From assembly GCA_028282705.1 (NCBI GenBank), contig JANQHI010000006.1, forward strand, positions 110,814 to 174,813: DNA of 64,000 nt, given 5' to 3'. The notes beneath the pieces are model-generated. The model made no database searches. It saw only the letters and a program-made list of their open reading frames with translations, and had not been told where the DNA came from. Shown here one piece after another: positions 27,904 to 36,618 of the stretch. Origin of the DNA: Prolixibacteraceae bacterium. GTDB lineage: Bacteria > Bacteroidota > Bacteroidia > Bacteroidales > Prolixibacteraceae. The position numbers and the translations under genes are program-made. Positions within the stretch are counted from its first letter, which is position 1. Each line of letters begins with the position of its first letter.

Positions 27904-29049
27904 ATGAAAATATCAATTTTTAAAAATCCAGATACAGTTGAAACATCAGTTGAATTTTATCAAGTAGTTAATGCTATTAAACTTGGGAAGCATCAAAATA
28001 CAGCATTTGCACCATCAGGTATTATCAGCATTTCAGGCAAGAGGAAAAACCTGTTAATATATACCGGACTTGTTTTATTAAGTTTTGATGGTATTTTGAA
28101 TGACGAATTTGATGGCATTTTTCAAAGTATAAGTAAAATACTTACAACATACTGTTGTTTCAAGAACCGTTTAGGTAATGGTATTAATGTATTAATTAAA
28201 ACTGATTGTTTGGATGGGCATCATAAAACAGCGTATAAACAGGTAGTTGAAGCATACGAAAACCACCTTGGTTTAAAAGTATCAAATAATAAACCCGATG
28301 AATTTACACTTTGCCCCTTATCTTACGACCCCAATATTTATTACAATGAAACCAGCAATGTTTTCCAAATAAGTATCAAAACAAAAAAGGCAATAGTTAC
28401 AGAGGCACAATTAAACGGACTTTATAAAGAGGGATTTGATAAGGCAGTTGAATATACTGAAAGGATAGTGAGGTTTGGGGAAGCGACTTGGGATAAGTTT
28501 ATCTATACGCTTGCTATCAATTGCGTTAAAGCAGGTATACCGCAAGTTAAAACCTTGGAGTTTGTTTTTTTAAATTACGGGTATGAATTAATATTTAAAG
28601 GTAAGGTCAATAACGCATACAAGAAATTAGGGCAAATAGAAAAAGAAGGGGCAGGTGCGCTTCATAGCCTTTACTTTAAAAAATTTTCGAACTATAAACC
28701 AGATGTGAAATGCGATGTAAGGGTATTTTTTGAAGTTTTAATATTTAAGTCCATTTATGCAGGGAAGCCTTTTTATTACCTTGATAAAGATGTCGTTAAA
28801 GAAGTTGGTATTAGCAGGGCACGTAGGGAAACAATTGTGAAAGAATTTATTGCGATGGGGTTCCTCAAAATTTATAATGACAGGGAAGAAGGGTATGTAC
28901 ATGAAGTAACCATTTATGAACTAATCCCTGAGAACATCCCAAAAGCAGCAGTGGAATTGATGGTTGATGCTTCTGTGTTCCTGAAAAAGGTAATGCCCTT
29001 ACTAAATAGTAAATATCGCAGGGTAGCAGGGTATTCCCATCCGCCTTAA
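27904..29049 (+). CDS. BT4734-like primase-domain protein
   Basis: About 381 residues from ATG 27904; the frame is open from 27868, but KISIFKNPD is the typical family start. The N-terminal 150 residues follow the BT4734/VirE-N pattern: LVLLSFDGI, RLGNGINVLIK, and the closing LCPLSYDPNIYYN. This is a degenerate archaeo-eukaryotic primase fold. The C-terminal part (about 160-370) has helical DNA-binding character (VVKEVGISRARRETIVKEFIAMGFLKI). Together with the helicase it makes a primase-helicase replication module. Confidence 0.65.
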   Translation: MKISIFKNPDTVETSVEFYQVVNAIKLGKHQNTAFAPSGIISISGKRKNLLIYTGLVLLSFDGILNDEFDGIFQSISKILTTYCCFKNRLGNGINVLIKTDCLDGHHKTAYKQVVEAYENHLGLKVSNNKPDEFTLCPLSYDPNIYYNETSNVFQISIKTKKAIVTEAQLNGLYKEGFDKAVEYTERIVRFGEATWDKFIYTLAINCVKAGIPQVKTLEFVFLNYGYELIFKGKVNNAYKKLGQIEKEGAGALHSLYFKKFSNYKPDVKCDVRVFFEVLIFKSIYAGKPFYYLDKDVVKEVGISRARRETIVKEFIAMGFLKIYNDREEGYVHEVTIYELIPENIPKAAVELMVDASVFLKKVMPLLNSKYRRVAGYSHPP

Positions 29050-30120
29050 AGCCTTTTTTGCTTCAAAAGCAAAGAGAATGCCAGTGGAAGTAAAAGCGTC
29101 AAATTCCGCCCTTAAAATGGATTTTAACCCAATTGTTGAAATCAACAAATGATAGGGCTATTTTTTACCCAAATCCCCAATTGTTGAAATCAACAACAAT
29201 AGAAATACATTACACTAATATACATTTTGGAAGGGGGTGTGGGGGAAACCTTTAGGTTCTGCCAACAATTGTAAAAATACTTTTGGGGCTACTCCTTTTA
29301 GTGTAAACACCAGTGCTATCAACAACGTATCATTCCTTTTAAGTTGTTTAGGGATTAGGCAAACAGGGGCTTTAGAAATATGCACACTATGTAAAATCAG
29401 GTTTCTGGATACAGTTGGATGTATTAGATAGGGCAAGAGGCTTAAACAACAATTTAAATAAAAGGATTCAGGGGATGGTTAAGGTACTTCAATAGGAGGA
29501 GTGATGAATATACTTTTTTAAAATTGAGATAAAGGATACTGTTAATTTGAATGATAAGGTAGCAGGATAAATTATGTTGTTAACAAGTAAGATTGCCTAT
29601 GCAGGTTATACAGTAGTTTGTTTAACTAAAGGAATGAAAGGGCATCAGTTTAGGGAACTAACACTTTAAATAGCTATTTTATTTGTAATGTTTTCCACAG
29701 GGTAAAACTTGATTTTTCCTGAAAAAAATTTTTATAAAATTGAATGCCTTTCTATTTCGAGATCAAACTTGCCAGATTTTTCACCTCCCCCCCTGCCTGA
29801 AACGTTAGAAAAAATTTTGTCAGGTTTACGTATGCACAAAATTCCATGAATAACCCTTCCGCCAACTTTTCCAATGATGAAATCCCCCTGCCTCATCATT
29901 TGAAGTGAGTTTTTTCAGGGCAGGGTAATATACATCACATAACCTTTCCCTGGCCCATACAACGTTAGCTCTTTTCAAGACCTTGTTGTGCCGATATCCT
30001 TAAATCCTTTACAACACTGGAAGAAGACATCAAAGGCTGGCAGGGCAGGGTGTGCAAAGGAGCATAACATTATCAATCTACAACCTCCACTTGCTGAGGA
30101 ATAACTCAAAAATCAGTATC
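29050..30120. other. Gene-free 1.07 kb region with paired palindromes; possible origin
   Basis: No convincing gene. Two copies of a 21-bp repeat lie near its start (separate entry). The rest is AT-rich with polypurine patches and a C-rich stretch around 29785-29800. Its place right after the primase-helicase genes makes a replication or transfer origin plausible, but nothing proves it. A 64-codon open frame at 29237-29431 has no initiation context or recognisable composition. Confidence 0.4.
29128..29196. repeat. Two 21-bp direct repeats, each with a 16-bp palindrome
   Basis: TTGTTGA-N2-TCAACAA occurs at 29133-29148 and 29181-29196, each preceded by CCCAA, giving a 21-bp identity at 29128-29148 and 29176-29196. 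The centre-to-centre spacing is 48 bp. Such paired dyads are typical of a dimeric repressor or initiator binding site. The position downstream of the replication genes suggests an origin or a partition-like site. Confidence 0.6.
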
Positions 30121-30327
30121 ATGAGAAATGTAAAATTGACAAACCTTGATAGGGTTAAATACCTTGGTTGGACATTGCTGTGTATAGCAATAACGGCATC
30201 AGGAGTGGTATTAATGTGCAGTGCAAATACATCAGATAACAAATTGTTTGGATTTATCATTGCAGCAATAGGCTTCTTGCTCTCATTAGGTACATTAGTT
30301 GGCACAATGATAATGTGTAAGAAGTAA
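30121..30327 (+). CDS. Small two-helix membrane protein
   Basis: A 68-residue protein starting at the ATG at 30121; the frame is open from 30052, but the upstream part is not hydrophobic or conserved-looking. Two membrane helices are clear: YLGWTLLCIAITASGVVLM and LFGFIIAAIGFLLSLGTLVGTMIM. The family is unknown. A terminator hairpin follows 36 bases after the stop. Confidence 0.5.
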   Translation: MRNVKLTNLDRVKYLGWTLLCIAITASGVVLMCSANTSDNKLFGFIIAAIGFLLSLGTLVGTMIMCKK

Positions 30328-30783
30328 TTGTTTACCTTGAAAAGGAATCAGAAGCTAAGATGAAGGGCGTTATGCCTTTTTTTTTATCCTAATACAAGTT
30401 GAGGTGAATTGCCTGCCTAACTTTGGGGTTTCGAATGACAAGGCAAGTGAGGGGATATACTCCTTTTCAAGCTCCTGCCTGTTGGTTCCACAAGCAAGGT
30501 TTGCAGTGATGCCCTAATTCAAGATTTACACGGGCAGGAGGCAGTAAATCAATATACCCGGAATTGCAACCACCAAGGCAGGGAAAGTATATAATACCGC
30601 AAGCCTTGTTTAAGTTTAACAGGGCAGGGCTTTGAACAAATATTGGCATATTATATTCCACTCAACGCCTTGCCCTGCCAATTTAAACAGCTCCTCTAAT
30701 CTACAGCTACCCCCACCTACTTCTGGATTGGGAAATTCCCAGTCTGGAATATTCCTAATGTTAAACTTTTAAAATTAATTATC
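30328..30783. other. Gene-free stretch rich in GCAGG/CCTGC words
   Basis: About 455 bases with a terminator at the start and then repeated short words (GGCAGG, CAAGGC, CCTGCC) that can pair with one another. No open frame is credible. Structured DNA, such as a transfer origin, is one possibility, but no known oriT core was recognised. Confidence 0.35.
30363..30385 (+). terminator. Rho-independent terminator after small membrane protein
   Basis: AAGGGC and GCCTTT form a six-pair stem (one G-T pair) around GTTAT, followed directly by a run of T. Confidence 0.6.
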
Positions 30784-31152
30784 ATGGTAGTTATCATTAA
30801 TGCAGTGGATAGAGTATCCCGTGAAGGCAATCCTTTTGTTGCCCTTATTGTTCAAGGTGACCTTGAAATTGTAAAAAGTGAATCAGGGAGCCTGTATGCC
30901 TCAGCAAGGAAAGCCTCATTGCCGAGTACATTGACACTGGAAGGTGCTAAACAACTTATTGGCAAAGAAATTTCAGGAGAGGTGAAAAAGGTTGAATGCA
31001 AGCCTTATGAGCATGTCAACAGCGATGGGGAGATTGTTTATCTCAATCATCGCTATGTCTATGTTCCTGAAAGTGGCAGTGTCCAACAAGAAGAACAGGC
31101 GGGTATGGAAGAACCTGTACAGGATCAAGAGCCAGTAGAAGAAGTTGTTTAA
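30784..31152 (+). CDS. Hypothetical protein with acidic tail
   Basis: A 122-residue soluble protein. Residues 1-95 look like a compact beta-rich domain (VALIVQGDLEIVKSESG, ISGEVKKVECKPYE, LNHRYVYVP). The last 27 residues are an acidic, Glu/Gln-rich tail (QEEQAGMEEPVQDQEPVEE). Small OB-fold-like domains with acidic tails are seen in single-strand DNA-binding accessory proteins, but I cannot assign this one. It lies between the replication module and the AAA_24/DUF3871 genes. Confidence 0.55.
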   Translation: MVVIINAVDRVSREGNPFVALIVQGDLEIVKSESGSLYASARKASLPSTLTLEGAKQLIGKEISGEVKKVECKPYEHVNSDGEIVYLNHRYVYVPESGSVQQEEQAGMEEPVQDQEPVEEVV

Positions 31153-31503
31153 CACAAAACATTTGCCTGACCTTGTGTTAGGCATTTGTTCAATTTTTTA
31201 TATTAACTCTTGCGACTTTTAAACTTTAACATTTTTAAGTTTCAAAATGTAATATGGTGGGGATTTTAATTTTCAAGGTTTAATATGAATGCATTAAGCA
31301 CATGAATGATAGCCAATCTCTATCGTTTTTAATATTGCTATAAATTCTCTCTATTTATTAAAATAACACTTTAAAGAAAAATTAAATCAAACCGCTTCCA
31401 AATTACTATTCCCAAAACGCTTAAAACAACTTCATGTTAAATCTTAAATCTGTTTCAGTAAAGGGAATAGCTTAAAATTTGAGGGAACAATAAATCAAAT
31501 ACT
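31153..31503. other. AT-rich gene-free spacer
   Basis: About 350 bases. A GCCT/AGGC hairpin near 31163-31190 is followed by an AT-rich tail and may end the previous transcript. I see nothing else. Confidence 0.35.
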
Positions 31504-31806
31504 ATGAGAAAAATAAGATTTTGTATCGTCCTTATTAAAATAACATTTTTCACTTTTTCCTGCGCTCCTGCCATTGAAAATGCATCTCACTTACCTGATT
31601 CAGGGAACTATTTAGCTCTTGGATTCTGGCATGGTATCATCGTACCTTTTTCTGCCCTTGGTAGGCTAATAGGGTTGGATATAGGCTTATATGATGCAGG
31701 GAAAGAAATGTTTTCATATTGGGTTGGGTATATTATAGCCCTTGTGCTGTATTTAAGGGTTATATTCTTCTTTTTGAATATCTTTTGGCATGGCAAGAGG
31801 GGTTAA
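31504..31806 (+). CDS. Small putative membrane lipoprotein
   Basis: A 100-residue protein. The N-terminus (IVLIKITFFTFSCAP) carries a lipobox with Cys at about residue 20. A GFWHGIIVPFSALGRLI segment and a C-terminal membrane helix (YIIALVLYLRVIFFFLNIF) follow. It resembles a widespread small-protein family with a GFWHG motif and an internal loop of unknown role. It is monocistronic in the element. Confidence 0.55.
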   Translation: MRKIRFCIVLIKITFFTFSCAPAIENASHLPDSGNYLALGFWHGIIVPFSALGRLIGLDIGLYDAGKEMFSYWVGYIIALVLYLRVIFFFLNIFWHGKRG

Positions 31807-32054
31807 CTGCTATTCCAAAGCCCCTGCCTGATACAATATTGATCAATCTAAACAGCACCACAAAAAGGTTTTCTACTGTATTTTTTGGACACATTTTTTG
31901 AGAAGGCATTTCCTTTGCTGTTTGGTATTAAAGAATGCCACTGAAAACAATGGCGAGAAAGGGTAGGCTAAACAGGTTTGCCCTTTTATTTTTAACTTTG
32001 CATGTTTACAAATCCCTTTTAATAAGGTAATTAACATTATTAAAATTTGACACA

Positions 32055-32384
32055 ATGGGCAAAATATCAAAAGAACTAATGGGTGCGTCTTCAAACTTAT
32101 TTATCCTCTCTTTGCTTCAAAATGGTGATGCATATGGTTATGAGGTTATGCAAAAGTTTAAAGAATTGTCAGGTGGCAGGATTGCATGGAAGGAGGGCAG
32201 TTTGTACCCTGTATTGAAAAAATTAGAGAAGTCTAAAAAGATTAAGTCATATTGGAATGTGGAAGGTTTTGACAGGCCACGTAAATATTACAAGATTTTA
32301 GCTAAAGGTAAAGAAGCACTAAAACAGGAAAAGGCAGATTGGGATATGATGCATTCTATCTTAAATAAGATAATGGTGGGATGA
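32055..32384 (+). CDS. PadR-family transcriptional regulator
   Basis: A 109-residue winged-helix protein of the PadR family. It shows the typical LFILSLLQNGDAYGYEVMQKF helix, EGSLYPVLKKLEKSKKI recognition region and RKYYKILAKGKEAL wing, with a short C-terminal dimerisation helix. PadR proteins usually repress a neighbouring transporter or stress gene, but none is adjacent here. It may control element genes or its own expression. Confidence 0.85.
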   Translation: MGKISKELMGASSNLFILSLLQNGDAYGYEVMQKFKELSGGRIAWKEGSLYPVLKKLEKSKKIKSYWNVEGFDRPRKYYKILAKGKEALKQEKADWDMMHSILNKIMVG

Positions 32385-32807
32385 AAAATAGAAAAGGGTA
32401 GCAGGACAGCCACCCAGAGAAGGTAATTCTATATACAAAATTATGAAAAAAAATCTGCTGCAATAGTAGCGATAAATATGCCGGTATCCATAGTTATGGA
32501 TGGCAATAAGGCATATATTCAGATTTAATTAACTTCACAAAGGATTACCCCATTAATCACAAAACATCTTATTTATGACCCCTCATCATTTCACTTGCCC
32601 TGCAACGGGGTAACTATACAGTGGTTAGCCCTTTTTAATTCCCCAAAATAATACACAAGGCAGAGGATTCCTTATGCTGTGGCAAAATATTGTCCAGTGT
32701 CCAAACTCCTTTAGGGGAAGTGGACATTGGACACCCTCATCAATACCTTCATTATTTATAATGAAACACCAGACTATTCAATAATTTTTAACCAATAAAT
32801 TTTTATT
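32385..32807. other. Gene-free spacer with an inverted TGTCCA/TGGACA repeat
   Basis: About 420 bases without a gene. TGTCCAGTGTCCA (32691-32703) and TGGACATTGGACA (32721-32733) form a 13-bp inverted repeat with one G-T pair and a 17-base loop, about 75 bases before the ATPase gene at 32808. It is probably an operator or a regulatory stem-loop. A related GTGGACAT word recurs next to the integrase. Confidence 0.5.
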
Positions 32808-33668
32808 ATGGAAATTCGTAAAGCGCAACGCAAGCAAGCTAAAATAAAACTTGCTTTGCAGGGCCCAAGTGGATCAGGCAAAACTTATTCAGCACTTCTT
32901 TTAGCTGCTGGAATAGTAGATTATAGCAAAGTAGCTGTGATTGATACTGAAAATCATTCTGCTGATCTCTATGCCCATCTTGGAGATTACAGTGTATTAC
33001 AACTCTCAAAGCCTTTTTCACCTGAAAGGTATATTGAAGCTATTGAAACCTGTGAAAAAGCTGGCATGGAGGTAATAATCCTGGATTCGGTAACGCATCT
33101 TTGGAATGAGTCTGGTGGAATACTTGATATTCATTCTAAAATGGCAGGGAATAGCTTTCAGAGCTGGAATAAGCTCACGCCGAGGTTTAATGCATTTGTG
33201 CAAAAAGTCCTTGAATCTGATTGCCATATTATTTCTACTTTAAGAACAAAACAAGATTATGTTTTAACTGATAAAAACGGGAAAATGGTTCCTGAAAAAG
33301 TGGGTTTGAAAAGTATAATCCGCGAAGGGTATGACTTTGAGATGACAATTGTTTTTGACATTGATATTAAACACAATGCAGTTGCATCCAAGGATCGTAC
33401 AGGACTTTTCATGGACAAACCAGAAGGTATAATTACTCCGGGTTACGGGAAAAGGATACTTAACTGGTGCAATCAAGGGACTTCTCTTGATGAGGTTAAG
33501 AAGCAAATTCAAACAGCAACATCAGTAGTTGAATTACGTGACCTGTTAACAAAGTTCCCTGAATACAGGAAAACTATTGAACCTCTTGCAATAAAGAAAA
33601 AAGAGGAGTTAAACGCACAAATTATTAATCAAACTAAAATTGGAAGCAATGGAACTGGTAAAAGTTAG
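32808..33668 (+). CDS. AAA_24-type ATP-binding protein (RecA-like fold)
   Basis: A 286-residue protein. Walker A is in LQGPSGSGKTYSALL (about residue 20) and Walker B in VIILDSVTHLW (about residue 85). A conserved STLRTKQDY follows. This is the AAA_24 family of phage and mobile-element ATPases, related to Sak4-type recombination proteins. It overlaps the DUF3871 gene by 20 bases, a pairing that suggests a shared DNA-recombination or replication role. Confidence 0.75.
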   Translation: MEIRKAQRKQAKIKLALQGPSGSGKTYSALLLAAGIVDYSKVAVIDTENHSADLYAHLGDYSVLQLSKPFSPERYIEAIETCEKAGMEVIILDSVTHLWNESGGILDIHSKMAGNSFQSWNKLTPRFNAFVQKVLESDCHIISTLRTKQDYVLTDKNGKMVPEKVGLKSIIREGYDFEMTIVFDIDIKHNAVASKDRTGLFMDKPEGIITPGYGKRILNWCNQGTSLDEVKKQIQTATSVVELRDLLTKFPEYRKTIEPLAIKKKEELNAQIINQTKIGSNGTGKS

Positions 33669-34635
33669 TAACAATAGGAAAGCAGCACCTCTGATTGAAT
33701 TGAAACAGTCAGAGGAAACATCAGACAATAACTTTATTACAGCCAATACAATACCTGTGAGTGTGAAAGAGGTCAGGGAAAAACATACAATACCAGTGTT
33801 TGCAAAGGACAACGAAAGTTCCTTGTCCCATCAGGAGTTCATTGAGACTGTACAGTTTGTAGCAGACCAGATATTTGGTGGTGAAACTATTCTTGCCCCT
33901 GCTGTTAGAGTTAGTCATCCAATTAAAGGTAGGATTCCAAGTGCTGTCGGTAAACCAGCTAAAGACCTTTTGGAGCATGAAAAGACCATCTATTTTGAGC
34001 GTATGGCATTTGCTATTGAAATACCTTCCATCAATGGGAAAGTGGCTGAAAATGGCTTAAATTTGACTATAGGAGGTGTCCGGGCATATAACCTTACAAA
34101 CCTCTATGCAAGGAAGTCAGAAGAGCATTTCAAACTATTTATAGGATTCCGCAATTCCGTGTGCTGTAACCTCTGTATTTCAACTGATGGCTTTAAATCA
34201 AATGTTAAAGTCAGGGCTGTTACAGAACTGGCTAAAGTTGCCTTTAACTTGTTCGGGGAGTATAATGTTTATAAGCAAATAGAAACAATGAATAATTTAC
34301 CAAATACATCTATTAGTCAGAGTCAATTTTGTCAGATTATTGGACGTGCAAGGCTCTATCATAACATGCCTTACAAAGAAAGAAAGGATATTCCTCAATT
34401 TCCCTTGCTTGATAGTCAGGTAAATTTAGTCGTGAAGGATTATTATTCTGATGAATCTTTTTGCCGAGATAGTCATGGGGATATTAACTTATGGAAGCTG
34501 TATAACCTGTTTACAGGGGCAAATAAGTCATCTTACATTGATAATTTTCTTGACCGTGGTGTTGGTTGCCAGCAATTTGTGAATGGATTGTATCAGGCTC
34601 TTGGAGAATGTAAGCATCATTGGTTTGTAAACTAA
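33649..34635 (+). CDS. DUF3871 family protein
   Basis: 328 residues from the ATG at 33649; a TTG at 33640 in the same frame is less likely. The composition and signature segments (AVRVSHPIKGRIPSA, IYFERMAFAIEIP, LTIGGVRAYN, FIGFRNSVCCNLCIST) fit DUF3871, a Bacteroidota mobile-element family without known function. The preceding ATPase gene overlaps by 20 bases, and a terminator follows 5 bases after the stop. I infer a role with the ATPase in DNA transactions of the element. Confidence 0.75.
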   Translation: MELVKVSNNRKAAPLIELKQSEETSDNNFITANTIPVSVKEVREKHTIPVFAKDNESSLSHQEFIETVQFVADQIFGGETILAPAVRVSHPIKGRIPSAVGKPAKDLLEHEKTIYFERMAFAIEIPSINGKVAENGLNLTIGGVRAYNLTNLYARKSEEHFKLFIGFRNSVCCNLCISTDGFKSNVKVRAVTELAKVAFNLFGEYNVYKQIETMNNLPNTSISQSQFCQIIGRARLYHNMPYKERKDIPQFPLLDSQVNLVVKDYYSDESFCRDSHGDINLWKLYNLFTGANKSSYIDNFLDRGVGCQQFVNGLYQALGECKHHWFVN

Positions 34636-34640
34636 ATAAG

Positions 34641-34670
34641 GAACCATCCTCATAAGGGGTGGTTCTTTTT
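34641..34670 (+). terminator. Rho-independent terminator after DUF3871 gene
   Basis: GAACCATCC and GGGTGGTTC pair over nine positions (one G-T pair), followed by a T run at 34666-34670. Confidence 0.75.
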
Positions 34671-34688
34671 ATTAAAAAAAATTGGAAT

Positions 34689-34871
34689 ATGCTATTAACA
34701 ATAATAATTTCTTTTGTAATTTTCAAGATTATTAAGGCTTATCCCAAGCGAAGTAGGAAAATCAGGAAGAAGGTATTTGGAACAGCCCCATTAAAATATA
34801 AATGGTACGTGGAAAGTGCCAAAAACATATTGGGTAACAGTATAAATGACACCTTTTGTTATACATATTAA
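34689..34871 (+). CDS. Possible small membrane protein
   Basis: 60 residues from the ATG at 34689; the longer frame starts inside a terminator. One N-terminal membrane helix (LLTIIISFVIFKIIKAY) is followed by a basic stretch (PKRSRKIRKKVFG). No family is recognised and the coding status is uncertain. Confidence 0.35.
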   Translation: MLLTIIISFVIFKIIKAYPKRSRKIRKKVFGTAPLKYKWYVESAKNILGNSINDTFCYTY

Positions 34872-34936
34872 AAAAATAATAGGACTGAAAGTGTCATTAT
34901 ATATACGTTTATGGGCAACCTTAAAAAAGAAATAAA

Positions 34937-36079
34937 ATGAAGTTACTTTTTGCAGATACACCAACAATTGATGGATTAACATTCAGAAGATTGATGCTTT
35001 TAGGTTCAGAATTGTCATTTGTAGAAAGACCTTCTATATTGCTCGCTGATAATTATTTAACTGGAGGCGTATATTCAAATGTAGCTGAGTTAATACCTAA
35101 ATTTGACTTGAGTCCAATAAAATTAAAAATTGGTCAACCTCCTACTACAGTTTTTGCTTCAAATTTTTATCAAGAATATTATAATAAAGATTTAGAGAAC
35201 CCACTTTTTATTGACACAGTAATTAATGGAATACAAGCAAATAGGATTAGCCATTTGATTTTTGACTCAACCCAAAACAAAAATGAAGGAGAATATAAAG
35301 ATTTTAAAAATTGGATATTAAAAAATAGGGATAAATTAAAAGAATTTGATTTTAAGTCAGTTGAAAGACCCGACAAAATTTTTAAAGTCACAAATTTAAA
35401 GGAAGCTTATTTTGCATTTAGCACTATATTGTCTGAGCAATCCTTAAGAGTTACATCAGTGATAAATATCGCAGAAAATTTCAGGACTAATCCAGTCTCT
35501 ATTAATCCATACTTAAATTTATTAATAAATCAGAGAGTTACTAATCGGATTTACACAGGCGAAGATATTAGAAGTAGGCAATTAGGTCTTAGATTGTTTG
35601 AAGCCATGATTCCAGATGAAGCCTTAGTGCACTTATCGATTGATGATTTATTGAAGTTTCGAAAAAAAACAAAGAGTTATTATGATGCTTGGGAAATAGA
35701 ATCAAACAGATTAGAAAGTCAATTAATAAATGGAGGCTTTGATTTTCCTGAGTCCAAAATTCAAAAAATAATTGATACAGAAATCAATCCAAAACTTTTT
35801 GAATATAAAAATGAAATACGAAGGGTGAGAGATGAAATGTTTTCCAAGATTATGAAACTTGTCAAAAATGTAGGAATCTCAGTGATAACAGGAGGAACGC
35901 TATCTACAATAGATATTCCTTCTGCAATCTATGGATTCATTGCAACCAATTTAAAAACCCCTGAGCTTACTGACGAGATTATTGATGCACATTTCAAATT
36001 AAGGGACATAAAAAGAAGTAATGGATTAACATATTTAATGAAAGTAAATCAATTAATTAATACAAAAGGCAGCCCATAA
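34937..36079 (+). CDS. Hypothetical cargo protein (380 aa)
   Basis: I cannot assign this protein. It is soluble and AT-rich in codon use (few AGG arginine codons, unlike host genes). The N-terminal half looks mixed alpha-beta (MKLLFADTPTIDGLTFRRLMLLGSELSF, PSILLADNYLTGGVYS). The C-terminal half is helical (about 230-330), with a small glycine-rich hydrophobic segment near 310 (VGISVITGGTLSTIDIPSAIYGF). It stands alone between a terminator and a GC-rich hairpin that begins 3 bases after its stop. It may be an independent defence gene or part of the operon that starts at 36252. Confidence 0.6.
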   Translation: MKLLFADTPTIDGLTFRRLMLLGSELSFVERPSILLADNYLTGGVYSNVAELIPKFDLSPIKLKIGQPPTTVFASNFYQEYYNKDLENPLFIDTVINGIQANRISHLIFDSTQNKNEGEYKDFKNWILKNRDKLKEFDFKSVERPDKIFKVTNLKEAYFAFSTILSEQSLRVTSVINIAENFRTNPVSINPYLNLLINQRVTNRIYTGEDIRSRQLGLRLFEAMIPDEALVHLSIDDLLKFRKKTKSYYDAWEIESNRLESQLINGGFDFPESKIQKIIDTEINPKLFEYKNEIRRVRDEMFSKIMKLVKNVGISVITGGTLSTIDIPSAIYGFIATNLKTPELTDEIIDAHFKLRDIKRSNGLTYLMKVNQLINTKGSP

Positions 36080-36081
36080 CT

Positions 36082-36139
36082 GCGGATTCTCGCATCGCCA
36101 TTCCTTGTCCTTCGGACAGGAACGCTCTCCGAAATCCGC
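36082..36139. repeat. GC-rich two-part hairpin, attC-like architecture
   Basis: Outer arms GCGGATT (36082-36088) and AATCCGC (36133-36139) pair perfectly. Inner arms TTCCTTGTCC and GGACAGGAA pair with one bulged T around TTC. Unpaired bases separate the two stems. It begins right after the stop of the 34937 gene and is much more GC-rich than its surroundings. The layout recalls integron attC sites, but the expected GTTRRRY core is not clear. Confidence 0.5.
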
Positions 36140-36251
36140 CCCGACAACATGTACCAACCGTTACCGTTAAAGGCAAGGTTAAAATATTAGAATATTAGTA
36201 AAAATATGAACTTATAAAAATTCAATTTAACTCTTAAAAAAAAATCACGGA

Positions 36252-36614
36252 ATGGATTTAAATCAATTTATTAAAGAAACAATTACTAGTATTATTACTG
36301 GTATCGAGGAATCTCAAAAAATGTTAGAATCTAAAAAAGCTTTTATTAATCCATTTGGAATACAGTACAACCTAAATGATATAAAAGGCGAAGGTATTTC
36401 AAAGGAGGGTCACAAAACTTCTACAATTGAATTTGATCTTTCCGTAACTGTGCAAGAAACATCAGGAGCCCAAGGAAAGATAGGAGTACAAACTGGTTTT
36501 TTTAATGCTGGTGTAGGAGGTGATTTAAAAAATAGTAATAGCTCCATAAATAGAATAAAATTTTCAATTCCTATATTATTCCCCTTTCAAAATTTTAATC
36601 CTCAAAAATTATAA
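36252..36614 (+). CDS. Trypco2-like small protein (conflict-system component)
   Basis: A 120-residue protein. After a helical N-terminus (about 1-28) comes a beta-rich domain: IEFDLSVTVQETSGAQGKIG, then FFNAGVGGDL, then SSINRIKFSIPI. This pattern fits the trypsin-co-occurring domain 2 (trypco2), described in comparative genomic studies of NTP-dependent conflict systems, usually beside proteases or ATPases. It is 4 bases upstream of the decarboxylase gene. I infer that it is an adaptor or effector-linked module. The family call rests on pattern recognition alone. Confidence 0.6.
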   Translation: MDLNQFIKETITSIITGIEESQKMLESKKAFINPFGIQYNLNDIKGEGISKEGHKTSTIEFDLSVTVQETSGAQGKIGVQTGFFNAGVGGDLKNSNSSINRIKFSIPILFPFQNFNPQKL

Positions 36615-36618
36615 GGCT

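Noticed and set aside
29215..29436. Open frames of 60-73 codons on both strands after the primase gene
   Set aside because: No start context, unusual composition and no family resemblance; kept as gene-free origin-like region.
30467..30661. Minus-strand frame of 64 codons
   Set aside because: It covers the GCAGG/CCTGC-rich repeats and has no protein-like pattern.
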